A DNA stretch of 37,872 bases from Thermoplasmatales archaeon UBA447 (GTDB lineage Archaea; Thermoplasmatota; Thermoplasmata; Thermoplasmatales; Thermoplasmataceae): the NCBI GenBank assembly GCA_002503205.1, contig DARE01000003.1:1-37872 (forward strand), written 5' to 3'. Positions 7,381 through 16,221 of this stretch are shown piece by piece (positions within the stretch are counted from its first letter, which is position 1; the number at the start of each line of letters is the position of its first letter). The translations under genes and the position numbers were made by a program. The notes below the pieces were generated by a model that worked only from the letters and a program-made list of their open reading frames with translations, was not told the origin of the DNA and ran no database searches.

Positions 7381-8133
7381 ATGTCTTCATTCGAGGAATA
7401 CTTTTCAAAGCATGCTTCTGAATATGCCAAAAGCAAATCGCATAAAAGTGGCGAGGATCTCAAATCTCTTCTAACAATCGTAAACCCGGAAAGTAGCTGG
7501 AAAGTCCTGGATATGGCTACAGGGACTGGATTTACAGCCATGGCCATAGCCCCTTTTGTTTCTGACGTTATAGGTCTTGATGCTACGGAGGAAATGTTAT
7601 CAAATGCAGTTATGCTATCTGAAAAATCGGGTTTGCGGAACGTTAAATTCATCAAGGGCAGAGTAGAACACAGCGGTCTTGAAGGTGGCAGCTTCGATCT
7701 TGTAACATGCAGAAGGGCAGCACACCATTTTCCAGATAAAACTGCTTTCGTCGTGGAATCAAAAAGGGTACTCAAGGATGGCGGGTTATTTGCTCTTATA
7801 GATATGGTTAGGCCTGAGAAAGATAAAGACAATGTGAGAAACAGGCTTGAAATTCTCAGGGACAGCTCCCATGTGGACGCTCCAACTGTTAAATTCTGGA
7901 GTGACTTGCTTTCGAAAAATGGGTTTAGAGAGGTAGAAACAATTTCAACGAAGGAAAGAATTGCATTTCCAGACTTCCTTAGCCCGGTAAATGTGGATTC
8001 TGAAGAGGGTAAGGCTTGCCTGGATTACCTGAAATCTATTTCCAGGGAGAGTCTGGTCAATGCAGACATAGATCCAGATGATCTATCCATTATTAAGGAG
8101 AGGGTTATTTTCTTATACAGAAAGGTGGAGTGA
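7381..8133 (+). CDS. Class I SAM-dependent methyltransferase (UbiE-like)
   Basis: A 250-residue methyltransferase of unknown substrate. Motif I VLDMATGTGFT (42-52), the acidic end of strand 2 (VIGLDATEEML) and the motif III/IV area LKDGGLFALIDMVRP are clear, and the layout (FxxHAxxYAxS N-terminus) is that of UbiE/Coq5-like small-molecule methyltransferases. No adjacent quinone or lipid gene points to the substrate. It ends directly against alaS (TGA then ATG), with the purine-rich AAAGGTGGAG at its 3' end as the likely alaS ribosome-binding site, so it is the first gene of the alaS operon. Confidence 0.85.
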   Translation: MSSFEEYFSKHASEYAKSKSHKSGEDLKSLLTIVNPESSWKVLDMATGTGFTAMAIAPFVSDVIGLDATEEMLSNAVMLSEKSGLRNVKFIKGRVEHSGLEGGSFDLVTCRRAAHHFPDKTAFVVESKRVLKDGGLFALIDMVRPEKDKDNVRNRLEILRDSSHVDAPTVKFWSDLLSKNGFREVETISTKERIAFPDFLSPVNVDSEEGKACLDYLKSISRESLVNADIDPDDLSIIKERVIFLYRKVE

Positions 8134-10815
8134 ATGCCAGAGGGACAAAATCCGGAACTGGACCTTGATTTCTTTCATAGGAATGGCTTTGAAAACAGGA
8201 GATGTGTTTCATGCGGCGGATATTTCTGGACAAAATCAACTGAGAGAAGAACATGTGGCGACCCTGCATGTGACTCCTACACATTCATAGGCACCTCCAC
8301 AACTGACAGGCCCTATGATATGGATGCGATGCGTTCAGCATTTATAGACTTCTTCAGAGGTACTCATGGTCTGGTAAATCCCTATCCGGTTGTTCCCAGA
8401 TGGAGAGATGATGTTCTTCTCGTTAACGCTTCGATTTATGATTTTCAACCTCATGTCACTTCAGGAAGGGTCAAACCCCCAAGGAATCCGCTGGTAATGT
8501 CCCAGCCATCCATAAGAATGAACGACATAGATCTCGTTGGAAATACAGGTCGGCATCTCTCCAGTTTTGAGATGATGTGCCACGATGCCTTCAACAGCGA
8601 GAAGGAGCAGGTATACTGGAAAGAGGAAACAGTTTCCTACTGCTTTGAATTCCTCACATCCCGTCTTCACATCGAAGCAGATCTTATAACATTCAAGGAA
8701 AAACCATGGTCAGGAGGAGGGAACGGGGGGAATGCATTTGAAGTATTCATCAAAGGTGTAGAGGTGGCAACCCTCGTCTTTATGGATCTAATAGAAAAGG
8801 AGGATGGCGAGTTTGAGATAGATGGGAAAAAGTACACGAGAATGCCTCTCAAAATAGTGGATACCGGTTATGGCCTGGAAAGGCTTGTCTGGCTTTCACA
8901 GGGTTCCAGCACCATATATCAGGCGGTATTCCCGGAGGCACTGGCATATATTTCAGAAAAGATAGGAGTCAAGCTCGATAATAAACTGCTCAAGAGAGTA
9001 TCCGAGATATCTGCAAAACTTGAACCTTTCAGCCAGTCAAAGCTTCTCAATACTCTTGATAAAGAATTCCCTGGGAGCTTTTCAGAGATAACTGAAGCTT
9101 ATTCCCTTTACAGGGATATTTTTGCCCTCTGTGATCACACAAAAACAATCACAATAATGCTCTCAAACTATGTAATACCCTCAAACGTGAAGGTAGGTTA
9201 TCTGCTCAGGCTTCTCATTCGAAGATCGGAGTACCTTATTGAAAGGCTCGGGCTTGATTCCAGTATAATTGATCTTATATCAATTCATAAAAAATCCCTG
9301 GGTCAGATAATCCCTGATCTTGATTTGGATTTTATTCAGCGGATTCTCTCAATTGAGGATGAAAAATACAAAATTCTGATGACAAGAGGCAGAAACACAA
9401 TCCTCAGAATATTTGACAGAAAAAATAGCATAACTGAAGAGAACTTCGTAGAGCTTTACGATTCCGAAGGCCTTAATCCTGAAATTGTGGCAAAGGTGAT
9501 AAAAGAGGAACGTGGAATCGTAATCTCAGTGCCAGAAAATTTACGATCTCTGGTTGTAGCAAAACACGAGAACCTTGGAAAGAAAAAAGGTTCAAAGTAT
9601 AAGGAAGGATACCCGGACCTTTACACACGGCCTCTTTATTATGATGATACTTCAATCAGTGAATTCAATGCTGTCGTCCTATTCTCAAGGGGCAAGGATA
9701 TAATAACAAATCAGACAGCCTTTTATCCTGAAGGGGGTGGTCAGCCATCGGATACGGGGTATTTTATTTACGGTAGGAAGAATATAAGCATGCTCAAGGC
9801 AGAGAAGTCAGGAAAATCAGTGGTCCATCATCTTTCAGAAGAAATACCCGAATCATCGAGGATTATAGGGAAAATTGACAATGAAAGAAGGCAACGCCAT
9901 ACGGTTCACCACTCAGCAACTCACCTTTTGCTTGGAGTTCTGGTGAAAGAACTTGGCCCTCACGTATGGCAAACAGGAGTCCAGAAGGGATTCGACTCTT
10001 CAAGAATTGATTTTACCCACTACGAAAAACTTACAGAAGAACAGATAGACAGAATCGAAAGATCAGTATTCAAGGCTATTACAGAAGGGCACCGTATAAC
10101 TGTTCGGAATATTGAGTGGAACAAGGCAATAGATCTTTACGGTTTTAGACTCTTTGAAGGGGGGGTACCGGAGGATGACAAGATAAGGGTAGTGGAAATA
10201 GCTGATATAGATGCTGAAGGCTGCGGAGGGACCCATCTCAAAAATACTTCTGAGATAGGATTCTTCAAAATACTCAAGTCTGAAAGCATACAGGAGGGGA
10301 TACAAAGAATAACTTTCTGCGCAGGGCCAGCTGCATTTGATTATGTGAATAGCGTTAAGAAGGAGGTTGACAACATTTCCTCTAAATTACGTGTTAGCCC
10401 ATCAAAAATAGGTGAATCAGTAGAGAAAATTCTGGATGAAAACACGGATATGCGCCGTGAGATTCAGGAAATGGTAAAGAGGGAATCTGAGAATACCCTA
10501 TACAGAGCCGATAGAATAAATCTAGACAAGGAGTCCTACTACTTAGCTGAAATTCAGGACCAGAAAATTGAGGATTTCCTGGCAAAATATATCCTCTCAG
10601 CGAACAGGGAGGGAGCCATCCTTTTTAACCATTCCAGTTCTGGAATAGGAATTTATTCACCTGCTGGCCTGGCAGAAGGCGTACTGAACTTCATTCAGAA
10701 GAAGACTGATAGTATTGAAATAGAGAGTAGCAGCAAAAAAGTGGTCAGGCTGAAATTTAAAGTTAGCGAAGATGCAAAATTAATAAGGGAGATTTTAGTT
10801 GAAGCTGGAAGCTAG
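8134..10815 (+). CDS. alaS: Alanyl-tRNA synthetase, archaeal type
   Basis: Charges tRNA-Ala and edits misactivated Ser/Gly. The 893-residue protein has the archaeal N-terminal Cys4 cluster (Cys24, Cys27, Cys41, Cys46) before the class II catalytic domain. It contains the conserved GGGNGGNAFEV segment, and an editing domain with the zinc ligands HxxxH (His593, His597) and CxxxH (Cys697, His701, in GCGGTH). A helical region and C-Ala-like tail follow. The start abuts the methyltransferase stop and is preceded by a good ribosome-binding site. The downstream S2P-like gene begins 8 bp after the stop. Confidence 0.97.
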   Translation: MPEGQNPELDLDFFHRNGFENRRCVSCGGYFWTKSTERRTCGDPACDSYTFIGTSTTDRPYDMDAMRSAFIDFFRGTHGLVNPYPVVPRWRDDVLLVNASIYDFQPHVTSGRVKPPRNPLVMSQPSIRMNDIDLVGNTGRHLSSFEMMCHDAFNSEKEQVYWKEETVSYCFEFLTSRLHIEADLITFKEKPWSGGGNGGNAFEVFIKGVEVATLVFMDLIEKEDGEFEIDGKKYTRMPLKIVDTGYGLERLVWLSQGSSTIYQAVFPEALAYISEKIGVKLDNKLLKRVSEISAKLEPFSQSKLLNTLDKEFPGSFSEITEAYSLYRDIFALCDHTKTITIMLSNYVIPSNVKVGYLLRLLIRRSEYLIERLGLDSSIIDLISIHKKSLGQIIPDLDLDFIQRILSIEDEKYKILMTRGRNTILRIFDRKNSITEENFVELYDSEGLNPEIVAKVIKEERGIVISVPENLRSLVVAKHENLGKKKGSKYKEGYPDLYTRPLYYDDTSISEFNAVVLFSRGKDIITNQTAFYPEGGGQPSDTGYFIYGRKNISMLKAEKSGKSVVHHLSEEIPESSRIIGKIDNERRQRHTVHHSATHLLLGVLVKELGPHVWQTGVQKGFDSSRIDFTHYEKLTEEQIDRIERSVFKAITEGHRITVRNIEWNKAIDLYGFRLFEGGVPEDDKIRVVEIADIDAEGCGGTHLKNTSEIGFFKILKSESIQEGIQRITFCAGPAAFDYVNSVKKEVDNISSKLRVSPSKIGESVEKILDENTDMRREIQEMVKRESENTLYRADRINLDKESYYLAEIQDQKIEDFLAKYILSANREGAILFNHSSSGIGIYSPAGLAEGVLNFIQKKTDSIEIESSSKKVVRLKFKVSEDAKLIREILVEAGS

Positions 10816-10823
10816 GGTCAAAA

Positions 10824-12524
10824 TTGAAGGAATTAAGCCAGGATGCCTTGAAGGCTATTGTTAAAAAATACTTTGACTTCTCGTCATGGGAAGATGATTC
10901 AGTAAATCCCTCTTTTACAGTGGAAAATTTTGACTCATATCCTGAGGAGAATTTTGAAAACCTTGCCGAAGAGCTTGAAAAACATGGAGTGATAGCATTT
11001 ACAGTAGGAAGGTCTCCAGTTAAGATCTCCCTTGTAAGGAACGTTAGACACGAAGCAAAATCTGAGAAGTACATAAAGACTGGGCTCATCATCGCTACCC
11101 TGATTTCTGTTGGATATTTTGGCTACTCCTATCAGTCTTCATACGACCCTAATGGGACGATGATCTACAATCTAGGCTCATCTATTCTTTTCTACCTTGT
11201 TCCGATATCAGTGATAATGGCCTCCAGGGAGTCCATCAAATATGCTGTCCTGAAGAAGAACGGGATGAAATATTCCCCTTCCATAATAATACCTGATCCA
11301 CTTGGCCTTGGAACAATGGGTCTGATAAACTCATCGAGCACCCCTTACAGAAGCAGGAGGATCATGATTGAAGTAGCCTCCTATTCACTTTTGATAGGAT
11401 TTTTAGTATCTCTTATTTTCTATGTTATTGGTTCAGTATACACTACAGCCATCCCTCCGGCAACACAGGCAGTAAATTTGCCGGTCCAAAGGATAGGCTC
11501 CCCAATATTTATCGGCCTCATCATGGGGAAGTTTATCCCGACAAGTGCGATACCTGACACTCTTGCATTTGCTGGCTGGGTCGGGTTGGTGACAACCTCT
11601 TTCAATGCTTTGCCTCTTGGGTTCCTCGACGGGGGTCTGATCAGCTCATCTTTCTTGGGGAAAAATTCTGTATATCTTTCTTATGTTTCGCTTCTGGCTA
11701 TTGTTGCGCTGACAATTTTCTATGACCCGTGGATAATACTTGCACTGTTTGCACTTTTCGTAGGGCTGAAGGGCCCACAGCCCTTAAATAATGTCAACTC
11801 TCTCAGGCAGCGTTCCAAGTTTCTCATAGTTCTCTCATTTATTGTCCTGATCGCTGGCCTTGCACCAGTTCCAATACACACATCTCTGAATCAGTTCAGC
11901 GTTTCTACAAACACTGATGCATTCATAGAATATACCGGCCACAATGGGAGTATCGCCTTTCAGGCGATGATAATAAACAATGGGGCTTCATCAATAATAC
12001 CCGGTTTTTCATTTTCTCCAGCAGGGGACCTGCATATTTCCGGTTCTGGTGCACCAATTCCCTCGGGTGGAAAAAGGAACTATTCCTTTACATTCAACTC
12101 AACAGCGTTGAGATCACCCGGGATCTACAATTATAACTTTACAGTGTATTCAGGGACATACTCCAAAAGTGTCCGGATGATGGTTATGAATGTAAATGAA
12201 ACAGAGGTGTTTCAGTTCAATTATTCCAATCCATATTACAAGTTTATGAGTGGAAACCTGACTGGTGCCGTTCTTTCCCTATCCTCTGTGGTCAACGAGA
12301 GTCTGAATGTAGCAGAATTCAGTTCCGGCGACAGTTTTCAGATGGATATAAACGGTGGGGCATCCTATTACAATGCATCATATTCTGTTATGTTAAAGGG
12401 AATAACGGTCTCTCCTACAATGGACCTGAAGATTCCAATTGTGATGAAAAAATACGCATCACCTATATATGTGGTTGCCTATAACTCTTCATTTGATGCG
12501 GCTATTGCGGTCATAGAAGGTTGA
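10824..12524 (+). CDS. Site-2-protease-like (M50) membrane protein with degenerate active site
   Basis: A 566-residue protein built like archaeal M50/S2P homologues: a cytosolic N-terminal domain (1-75), a membrane core (about 88-345, six or more helices) and an extracellular Asn/Ser-rich beta domain (about 360-566). The second S2P motif is present: N261-A-L-P264-x3-L-D269-G-G. The zinc-binding HExxH is not: at the expected helix the sequence is R135-E136-S-I-K139, so both histidines are replaced while the glutamate stays. Proteolysis therefore looks unlikely; plant EGY-type and rhomboid pseudoproteases are precedents for retained non-catalytic roles. The start is TTG 10824, 8 nt after alaS, with an in-frame TTG at 10848 as the alternative. 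Confidence 0.78.
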   Translation: MKELSQDALKAIVKKYFDFSSWEDDSVNPSFTVENFDSYPEENFENLAEELEKHGVIAFTVGRSPVKISLVRNVRHEAKSEKYIKTGLIIATLISVGYFGYSYQSSYDPNGTMIYNLGSSILFYLVPISVIMASRESIKYAVLKKNGMKYSPSIIIPDPLGLGTMGLINSSSTPYRSRRIMIEVASYSLLIGFLVSLIFYVIGSVYTTAIPPATQAVNLPVQRIGSPIFIGLIMGKFIPTSAIPDTLAFAGWVGLVTTSFNALPLGFLDGGLISSSFLGKNSVYLSYVSLLAIVALTIFYDPWIILALFALFVGLKGPQPLNNVNSLRQRSKFLIVLSFIVLIAGLAPVPIHTSLNQFSVSTNTDAFIEYTGHNGSIAFQAMIINNGASSIIPGFSFSPAGDLHISGSGAPIPSGGKRNYSFTFNSTALRSPGIYNYNFTVYSGTYSKSVRMMVMNVNETEVFQFNYSNPYYKFMSGNLTGAVLSLSSVVNESLNVAEFSSGDSFQMDINGGASYYNASYSVMLKGITVSPTMDLKIPIVMKKYASPIYVVAYNSSFDAAIAVIEG

Positions 12525-12528
12525 TGAC

Positions 12529-13587
12529 ATGAAAGCAGCTTTTTTTGTAAACCCCCGGGCAGGTTGTGGTATCCGCTATAATATGATCGGTTCAGATACA
12601 ATCGATATTTCAAGATGCGGCCAGTCAGAATCAAAGTCTCTCGCATTATCCTTCCTGTCATTGATTCGAAATTACAATGATGAATTTTTAACTGCATCAG
12701 GGGCTATGGGGGAAGATTACTTAGAAAAAACCCCAGGTCTCAGGTACAGTGTCATATATTCGGCTGATGATAAGACAGACTCTTCAGATACTGAAAATTT
12801 CCTGGAGGCAGCTAAAGCCGAAAAGCCAGATGTATTGGTGTTTGTAGGGGGAGACGGCACCGCTTCCGTCGTGTGCCAGTACGGGTGGGACGGGCCTGTT
12901 ATAGCAGTTCCGGCAGGAACAAAGATGTTCAGTTCTGTTTTTCCTGTTAATGTGAAGCGGGCAGCAGAAATATTTAACAGTTTGAAAAGACACGGCTACC
13001 CTAATCTGAGATGGGGAGAGGTTGTGGACATCGATGACGACCGGGACAAGGAAAAGCAATTTAAAATGAGGCTAATGGGCTATCTCAAGGTTCCTGACAG
13101 CGAGAACATAATTCCAGTTTCCAAGGCAGAAACTGACGGAGAGACTGAGGACGAAGTAATTGGCTGTTTTGCCTCTTCACTTGACAGTGGAACCTATATT
13201 CTTGGACCTGGAAACACTACCAAGGCGATAATGTCTGAAATTGGGCTTAAGGGGACTGTTCATGGGTTTGACATAGTGATTGGAAAATCTCTTGCAATCA
13301 AAGATGCATCCCGTGAAGATATCCTTGCAAATGCAGGAGAAGCCAGGCTTGTCCTTTCGCCATTGGGGAAACAGGGGTTCATCCTTGGCAGAGGTAACAG
13401 GCAGGTAGATGCACCCATAGTTGAAAAAATAGGTTTCAACAGGATCATCGTATTAGCTACACATAGGAAACTTGAAGGGCTGGAGGCTCTCTACTTCGAT
13501 ATTCCTGGATATCGCGGAGCTATCCCTGAGTTCCTGAAAGTAATAACTGGCTGCGGAAGATTTAAGCTTTTAAGGACAAAGTTTTAA
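12529..13587 (+). CDS. ATP-NAD kinase-like protein (COG3199)
   Basis: A 352-residue member of the archaeal ATP-NAD/AcoX-kinase-like group. It starts KAAFFVNPRAGCG, has the nucleotide-binding GGDGT (107-111) inside VLVFVGGDGTASVV, then AVPAGTKMFSSVFPV and LGPGNTTKAIM. Classical NAD kinases are near 250-300 residues; this group is longer and its substrate is not firmly established. An acidic patch (AETDGETEDEV, about 203-213) interrupts the core. It lies 4 bp after the S2P-like gene and is the last gene of the methyltransferase-alaS-S2P operon. Confidence 0.82.
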   Translation: MKAAFFVNPRAGCGIRYNMIGSDTIDISRCGQSESKSLALSFLSLIRNYNDEFLTASGAMGEDYLEKTPGLRYSVIYSADDKTDSSDTENFLEAAKAEKPDVLVFVGGDGTASVVCQYGWDGPVIAVPAGTKMFSSVFPVNVKRAAEIFNSLKRHGYPNLRWGEVVDIDDDRDKEKQFKMRLMGYLKVPDSENIIPVSKAETDGETEDEVIGCFASSLDSGTYILGPGNTTKAIMSEIGLKGTVHGFDIVIGKSLAIKDASREDILANAGEARLVLSPLGKQGFILGRGNRQVDAPIVEKIGFNRIIVLATHRKLEGLEALYFDIPGYRGAIPEFLKVITGCGRFKLLRTKF

Positions 13588-13615
13588 GGATGGCAAACAT
13601 CTGTAAATGAAATAA

Positions 13616-13628
13616 TTCTTAATATATG
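13616..13628 (+). promoter_or_regulatory. TATA box of the DUF2070 gene
   Basis: TTCTTAATATATG is centred about 44 nt upstream of TTG 13667. That leaves a leader of roughly 20 nt that contains AGAAGAGGCG as a possible ribosome-binding site. Confidence 0.4.
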
Positions 13629-13666
13629 AGGCATTATCTTACCTTGTCTTTAAGAAGAGGCGAAGC

Positions 13667-15409
13667 TTGAAGGGTAAAAAAGGTGAAGGAAGGGGGTTTT
13701 CTGATCTTTCCAGATTTGTGAAGAGGTCACCACACTGGTCATATCTCCTTCTTGGTGCAATTGCTTTCAATCTTGTTAATTATTTCATTCTGAAAAATGT
13801 GAATATAGTCCTGTTTGGAATAGTAGGCTCTTATATACTGCTCATAACACTTGATTACCTCTTTGTAAGGTTTGTAAAAATCTCATTCCCCCTTAAGAGG
13901 ATCCTATACCTTGATTTTGCATCCTTCTCGATCTCGATGCTATTCTTCTGGGTACTTTACCTTTTCAGGGTGTTTGGAAATAATTATGAAATAATGTTAA
14001 TGGTTGCCATATCCTCTGCAACTCTCTTGAGGGTACTCATATTCTACACGTATTACTCAGACAGACCTCTTAGGCTGGCTGTGCCGTCACTTAATTACAC
14101 TTATTCGGCAATACTTTGCCTGTTTCTCATATTCCGGCAGTGGTACGAAATAATTCCTTTTGTTGTTTCTTCAGTGATTTACCTGATTGGAGGGATAATC
14201 TTCATCAAGAGTTCTACTAAAGAATTCAACAAAAGATATGGTGTAAGCGCTTCAAAAATTTTGCAGATGTTTCTCAATTACAATTCTGAAAGGGATCAGG
14301 ATGAGGTCGGCAAGAAATTCTTCTCAAGAATCTATAGCCATTCCACAAAGGTACCGGTTAAGGTTATGGATATTCTAAGGGAAGATGGCTCAAGAATGGT
14401 TACTTCAGTTTTTCCATACATACACCCAGGACCATTTGGCGAATTGGGCTCCAGCAACCTTCCCATAAGGCTGCAGAAGCTTTTAACAGAACTTGGCTCG
14501 GATGTTATGACATTCCACACAACCACAACAAACAGCAACAACTGTTCTGGAGACGAAGATATCTCAATAATTGCAGATGCTGTTAAGCAGTGCATTGAGA
14601 ATATGGAATACTCTAAAACAGTATCAAGGTTCAAGAAAATAACTTCAGGAAGGATTGTGATTGGACTGCAGAAATTCGGAGACTCTGCCTTTGGTGCCAT
14701 AATACCTGAAAAGGAGCATTTTGATGATGTCAAACTCAAGGAGGGCATGAAAATAATTTCTCATGTGGAACAGAAACATGCCAAAAATCTCGCTCTGATA
14801 GATGCTCAGAACTATTTTGCAGAGAAAACGAGGGAACTGGACAATTGCAGCTTTCTCTCCAAGACATTTACAAGGGAACTTGATAGGCTTGAGAGCAAGT
14901 ATCCTGCAAGGGTAGGTTACTACAGAATTTACGAACCAACCAGTGAATTGGGTGCCATGGGGATTCAGGTGATCTCCATAGATGCGGGAGGAAAGATAAA
15001 CTCAATAGTCCTTACTGATTCTAATAATATAACTTCTGAAGTAATAGATGCAGCCCGTGAATTAGTTGGTGACACCGTTTACTCTCTGGAAATATATACA
15101 ACAGATAACCATTCCCTGAACGCTAACAATCTCGACATCAACCCATTGGGAAAATCCGGAAACATTTCAGGTATCGCTGAAATGATAGCAAGGTGTGTCG
15201 CATTATCCATAAAGGACATACAGAACGTCAAAATTGGCTTCGCAACTCGCACAGTGAAAGTAAGGATGGGCCAGGAAAATGCATATCAGAGCCTCATAGA
15301 TTCAACATTCCGGTCGTTGAAGGCAGCAAAATATACAATACTCATCACCCTGCCGTCAAGCATAGCCGCCTCGCTGCTGGTCTTCAGATTCATCTTTCCA
15401 TTTGCATAA
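13667..15409 (+). CDS. DUF2070 family membrane protein
   Basis: A 580-residue archaeal membrane protein with about six or seven N-terminal helices (residues 25-185), a large soluble domain and a final C-terminal helix (about 557-577). The conserved sequence HPGPFGELGSSNLP (about 254-267) is the hallmark of DUF2070, a family largely restricted to Archaea and with no established function. Further conserved-looking His/Asp residues (TFHTTTTNSNNCSGDED, TTDNHSLN) suggest a metal-dependent enzyme facing one side of the membrane; that is inference. The start codon appears to be TTG 13667 preceded by AGAAGAGGCG. It is monocistronic or first in line before the HTH gene. Confidence 0.82.
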   Translation: MKGKKGEGRGFSDLSRFVKRSPHWSYLLLGAIAFNLVNYFILKNVNIVLFGIVGSYILLITLDYLFVRFVKISFPLKRILYLDFASFSISMLFFWVLYLFRVFGNNYEIMLMVAISSATLLRVLIFYTYYSDRPLRLAVPSLNYTYSAILCLFLIFRQWYEIIPFVVSSVIYLIGGIIFIKSSTKEFNKRYGVSASKILQMFLNYNSERDQDEVGKKFFSRIYSHSTKVPVKVMDILREDGSRMVTSVFPYIHPGPFGELGSSNLPIRLQKLLTELGSDVMTFHTTTTNSNNCSGDEDISIIADAVKQCIENMEYSKTVSRFKKITSGRIVIGLQKFGDSAFGAIIPEKEHFDDVKLKEGMKIISHVEQKHAKNLALIDAQNYFAEKTRELDNCSFLSKTFTRELDRLESKYPARVGYYRIYEPTSELGAMGIQVISIDAGGKINSIVLTDSNNITSEVIDAARELVGDTVYSLEIYTTDNHSLNANNLDINPLGKSGNISGIAEMIARCVALSIKDIQNVKIGFATRTVKVRMGQENAYQSLIDSTFRSLKAAKYTILITLPSSIAASLLVFRFIFPFA

Positions 15410-15418
15410 TTATACGAA

Positions 15419-15434
15419 TTACAATATATTGTAA
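15419..15434. promoter_or_regulatory. Perfect 16-bp palindrome, possible operator
   Basis: TTACAATATATTGTAA is a gapless perfect palindrome starting 10 bp after the DUF2070 stop and about 130 bp upstream of the HTH regulator. An outer inverted pair (GAATTAC ... GTAATTC) overlaps it. It may be a dimeric regulator site, or a chance AT-rich palindrome. Confidence 0.35.
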
Positions 15435-15530
15435 GGTAATTCGGGGTCTGTCAGCTGTTGTCTGACCTTTATGTAGGTAAGTTTGTACTAAATACGGTAT
15501 TTACTGGGTCATGTGTCAGGTGCCATGAAA

Positions 15531-15540
15531 ATATTTAAAT
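15531..15540 (+). promoter_or_regulatory. TATA box of the small HTH gene
   Basis: ATATTTAAAT is centred 27 nt upstream of ATG 15563. This supports a leaderless start there rather than TTG 15542, which would lie inside the region bound by the initiation complex. Confidence 0.65.
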
Positions 15541-15562
15541 ATTGGAAAAAGAATCTTCCCTA

Positions 15563-15904
15563 ATGGAACTGGTAGCTGACGGAAACATAATCCGTTCATT
15601 AAACAGAAGTGAGCTTAGGAGAAAAGTCCTATTCCACTTACTTTCAATATATCCTTACAGGTCTTACCTGTCAGAAATATCAAGGGCTGTAAAATCAGAT
15701 CCCTCAAATGTGAAGGGGTGTCTGGAAGGGCTTGGTGTAAGATACACAGGGGAGGAGTCACTTATAGGTTTGGGGCTTGTTTCCGTTGAGCAGACGAAAA
15801 ACGGATTCAAATATTACAAGATAAATCCGGAGTTCATAGAGGATATAAAATCGCTTAAGACTATGTTCAATCACAAGAAAGTCTTTGCCGTTGAGATCAA
15901 CTGA
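15563..15904 (+). CDS. Winged-HTH transcriptional regulator
   Basis: A 113-residue ArsR-like winged helix protein of a kind common in euryarchaea. The core reads RSELRRKVLFHLLSIYP, SYLSEISRAV (helix 2), DPSNVKGCLEGLG (recognition helix), then a wing LVSVEQTKNGFKYYKINPEF. No Cys pair for metal binding and no effector domain are seen. I start at ATG 15563 because of the TATA spacing; TTG 15542 would add seven residues. Target genes are unknown; the 16-bp palindrome upstream could be autoregulatory. Confidence 0.75.
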   Translation: MELVADGNIIRSLNRSELRRKVLFHLLSIYPYRSYLSEISRAVKSDPSNVKGCLEGLGVRYTGEESLIGLGLVSVEQTKNGFKYYKINPEFIEDIKSLKTMFNHKKVFAVEIN

Positions 15905-16184
15905 ATCTCATTGCTGTGATTTGAAAGGGTGCAACAGAGTCCATAATCTAATTCTTTCCAATATACAATCTGTATGGAAACTTATCCAGGTTTTTAATCC
16001 CTATTGAATATCTATTAGATAAACTGGGAGCAATATTCAATTCCATTTATTCATTTAAGGAAAAGGAACAGGCTATAAGGAAAGTTGTGGTACTATGGTT
16101 GATGATACTCAATGATTGTGAAAAAAGGTTGAAATAATTGCTGAACTGTAAAGGATTTGAAAACCAGGTGTTAAAATAGAGCGA
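15905..16184. other. 280-bp gap upstream of lonB
   Basis: No gene with a normal start codon is found. The only structure is a 61-codon frame without ATG/GTG/TTG near its beginning (15952-16137, described separately). No tRNA-like cloverleaf or terminator hairpin was seen. Confidence 0.5.
15952..16137 (+). pseudogene. Possible gene remnant lacking a start codon
   Basis: The frame is open for 61 codons between TAA 15949 and TAA 16135. It reads protein-like: a Leu/Ile/Tyr-rich first half (LSRFLIPIEYLLDKLGAIF) followed by SFKEKEQAIRKVV, a hydrophobic stretch and CEKRLK. There is no usual start codon until very near the end. It may be the 3' end of a decayed gene, or a chance open frame in AT-rich DNA. 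No family recognised. Confidence 0.2.
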
Positions 16185-16193
16185 ATTTATTTA
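16185..16193 (+). promoter_or_regulatory. TATA box of the lonB operon
   Basis: ATTTATTTA is centred about 32 nt upstream of GTG 16222. It would drive the six-gene lonB to dphB unit. Confidence 0.45.
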
Positions 16194-16221
16194 AGAAAGG
16201 CTTAATTATCTTAATTCCATT

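Noticed and set aside
7350..7832. 160-codon minus-strand frame opposite the methyltransferase gene
   Set aside because: Ser/Pro/Leu-rich composition typical of antisense shadows, no promoter or ribosome-binding site, and the plus-strand gene has clear SAM motifs.
14332..14748. 138-codon minus-strand frame inside the DUF2070 gene
   Set aside because: It lies over conserved DUF2070 sequence (HPGPFGELGSSNLP region) and has shadow-like Ser/Pro composition.
16097..16142. Possible C/D-box guide RNA (TTGATGA ... CTGA) upstream of lonB
   Set aside because: Box C deviates from RTGATGA at its first base and no convincing C'/D' pair is present between the boxes.
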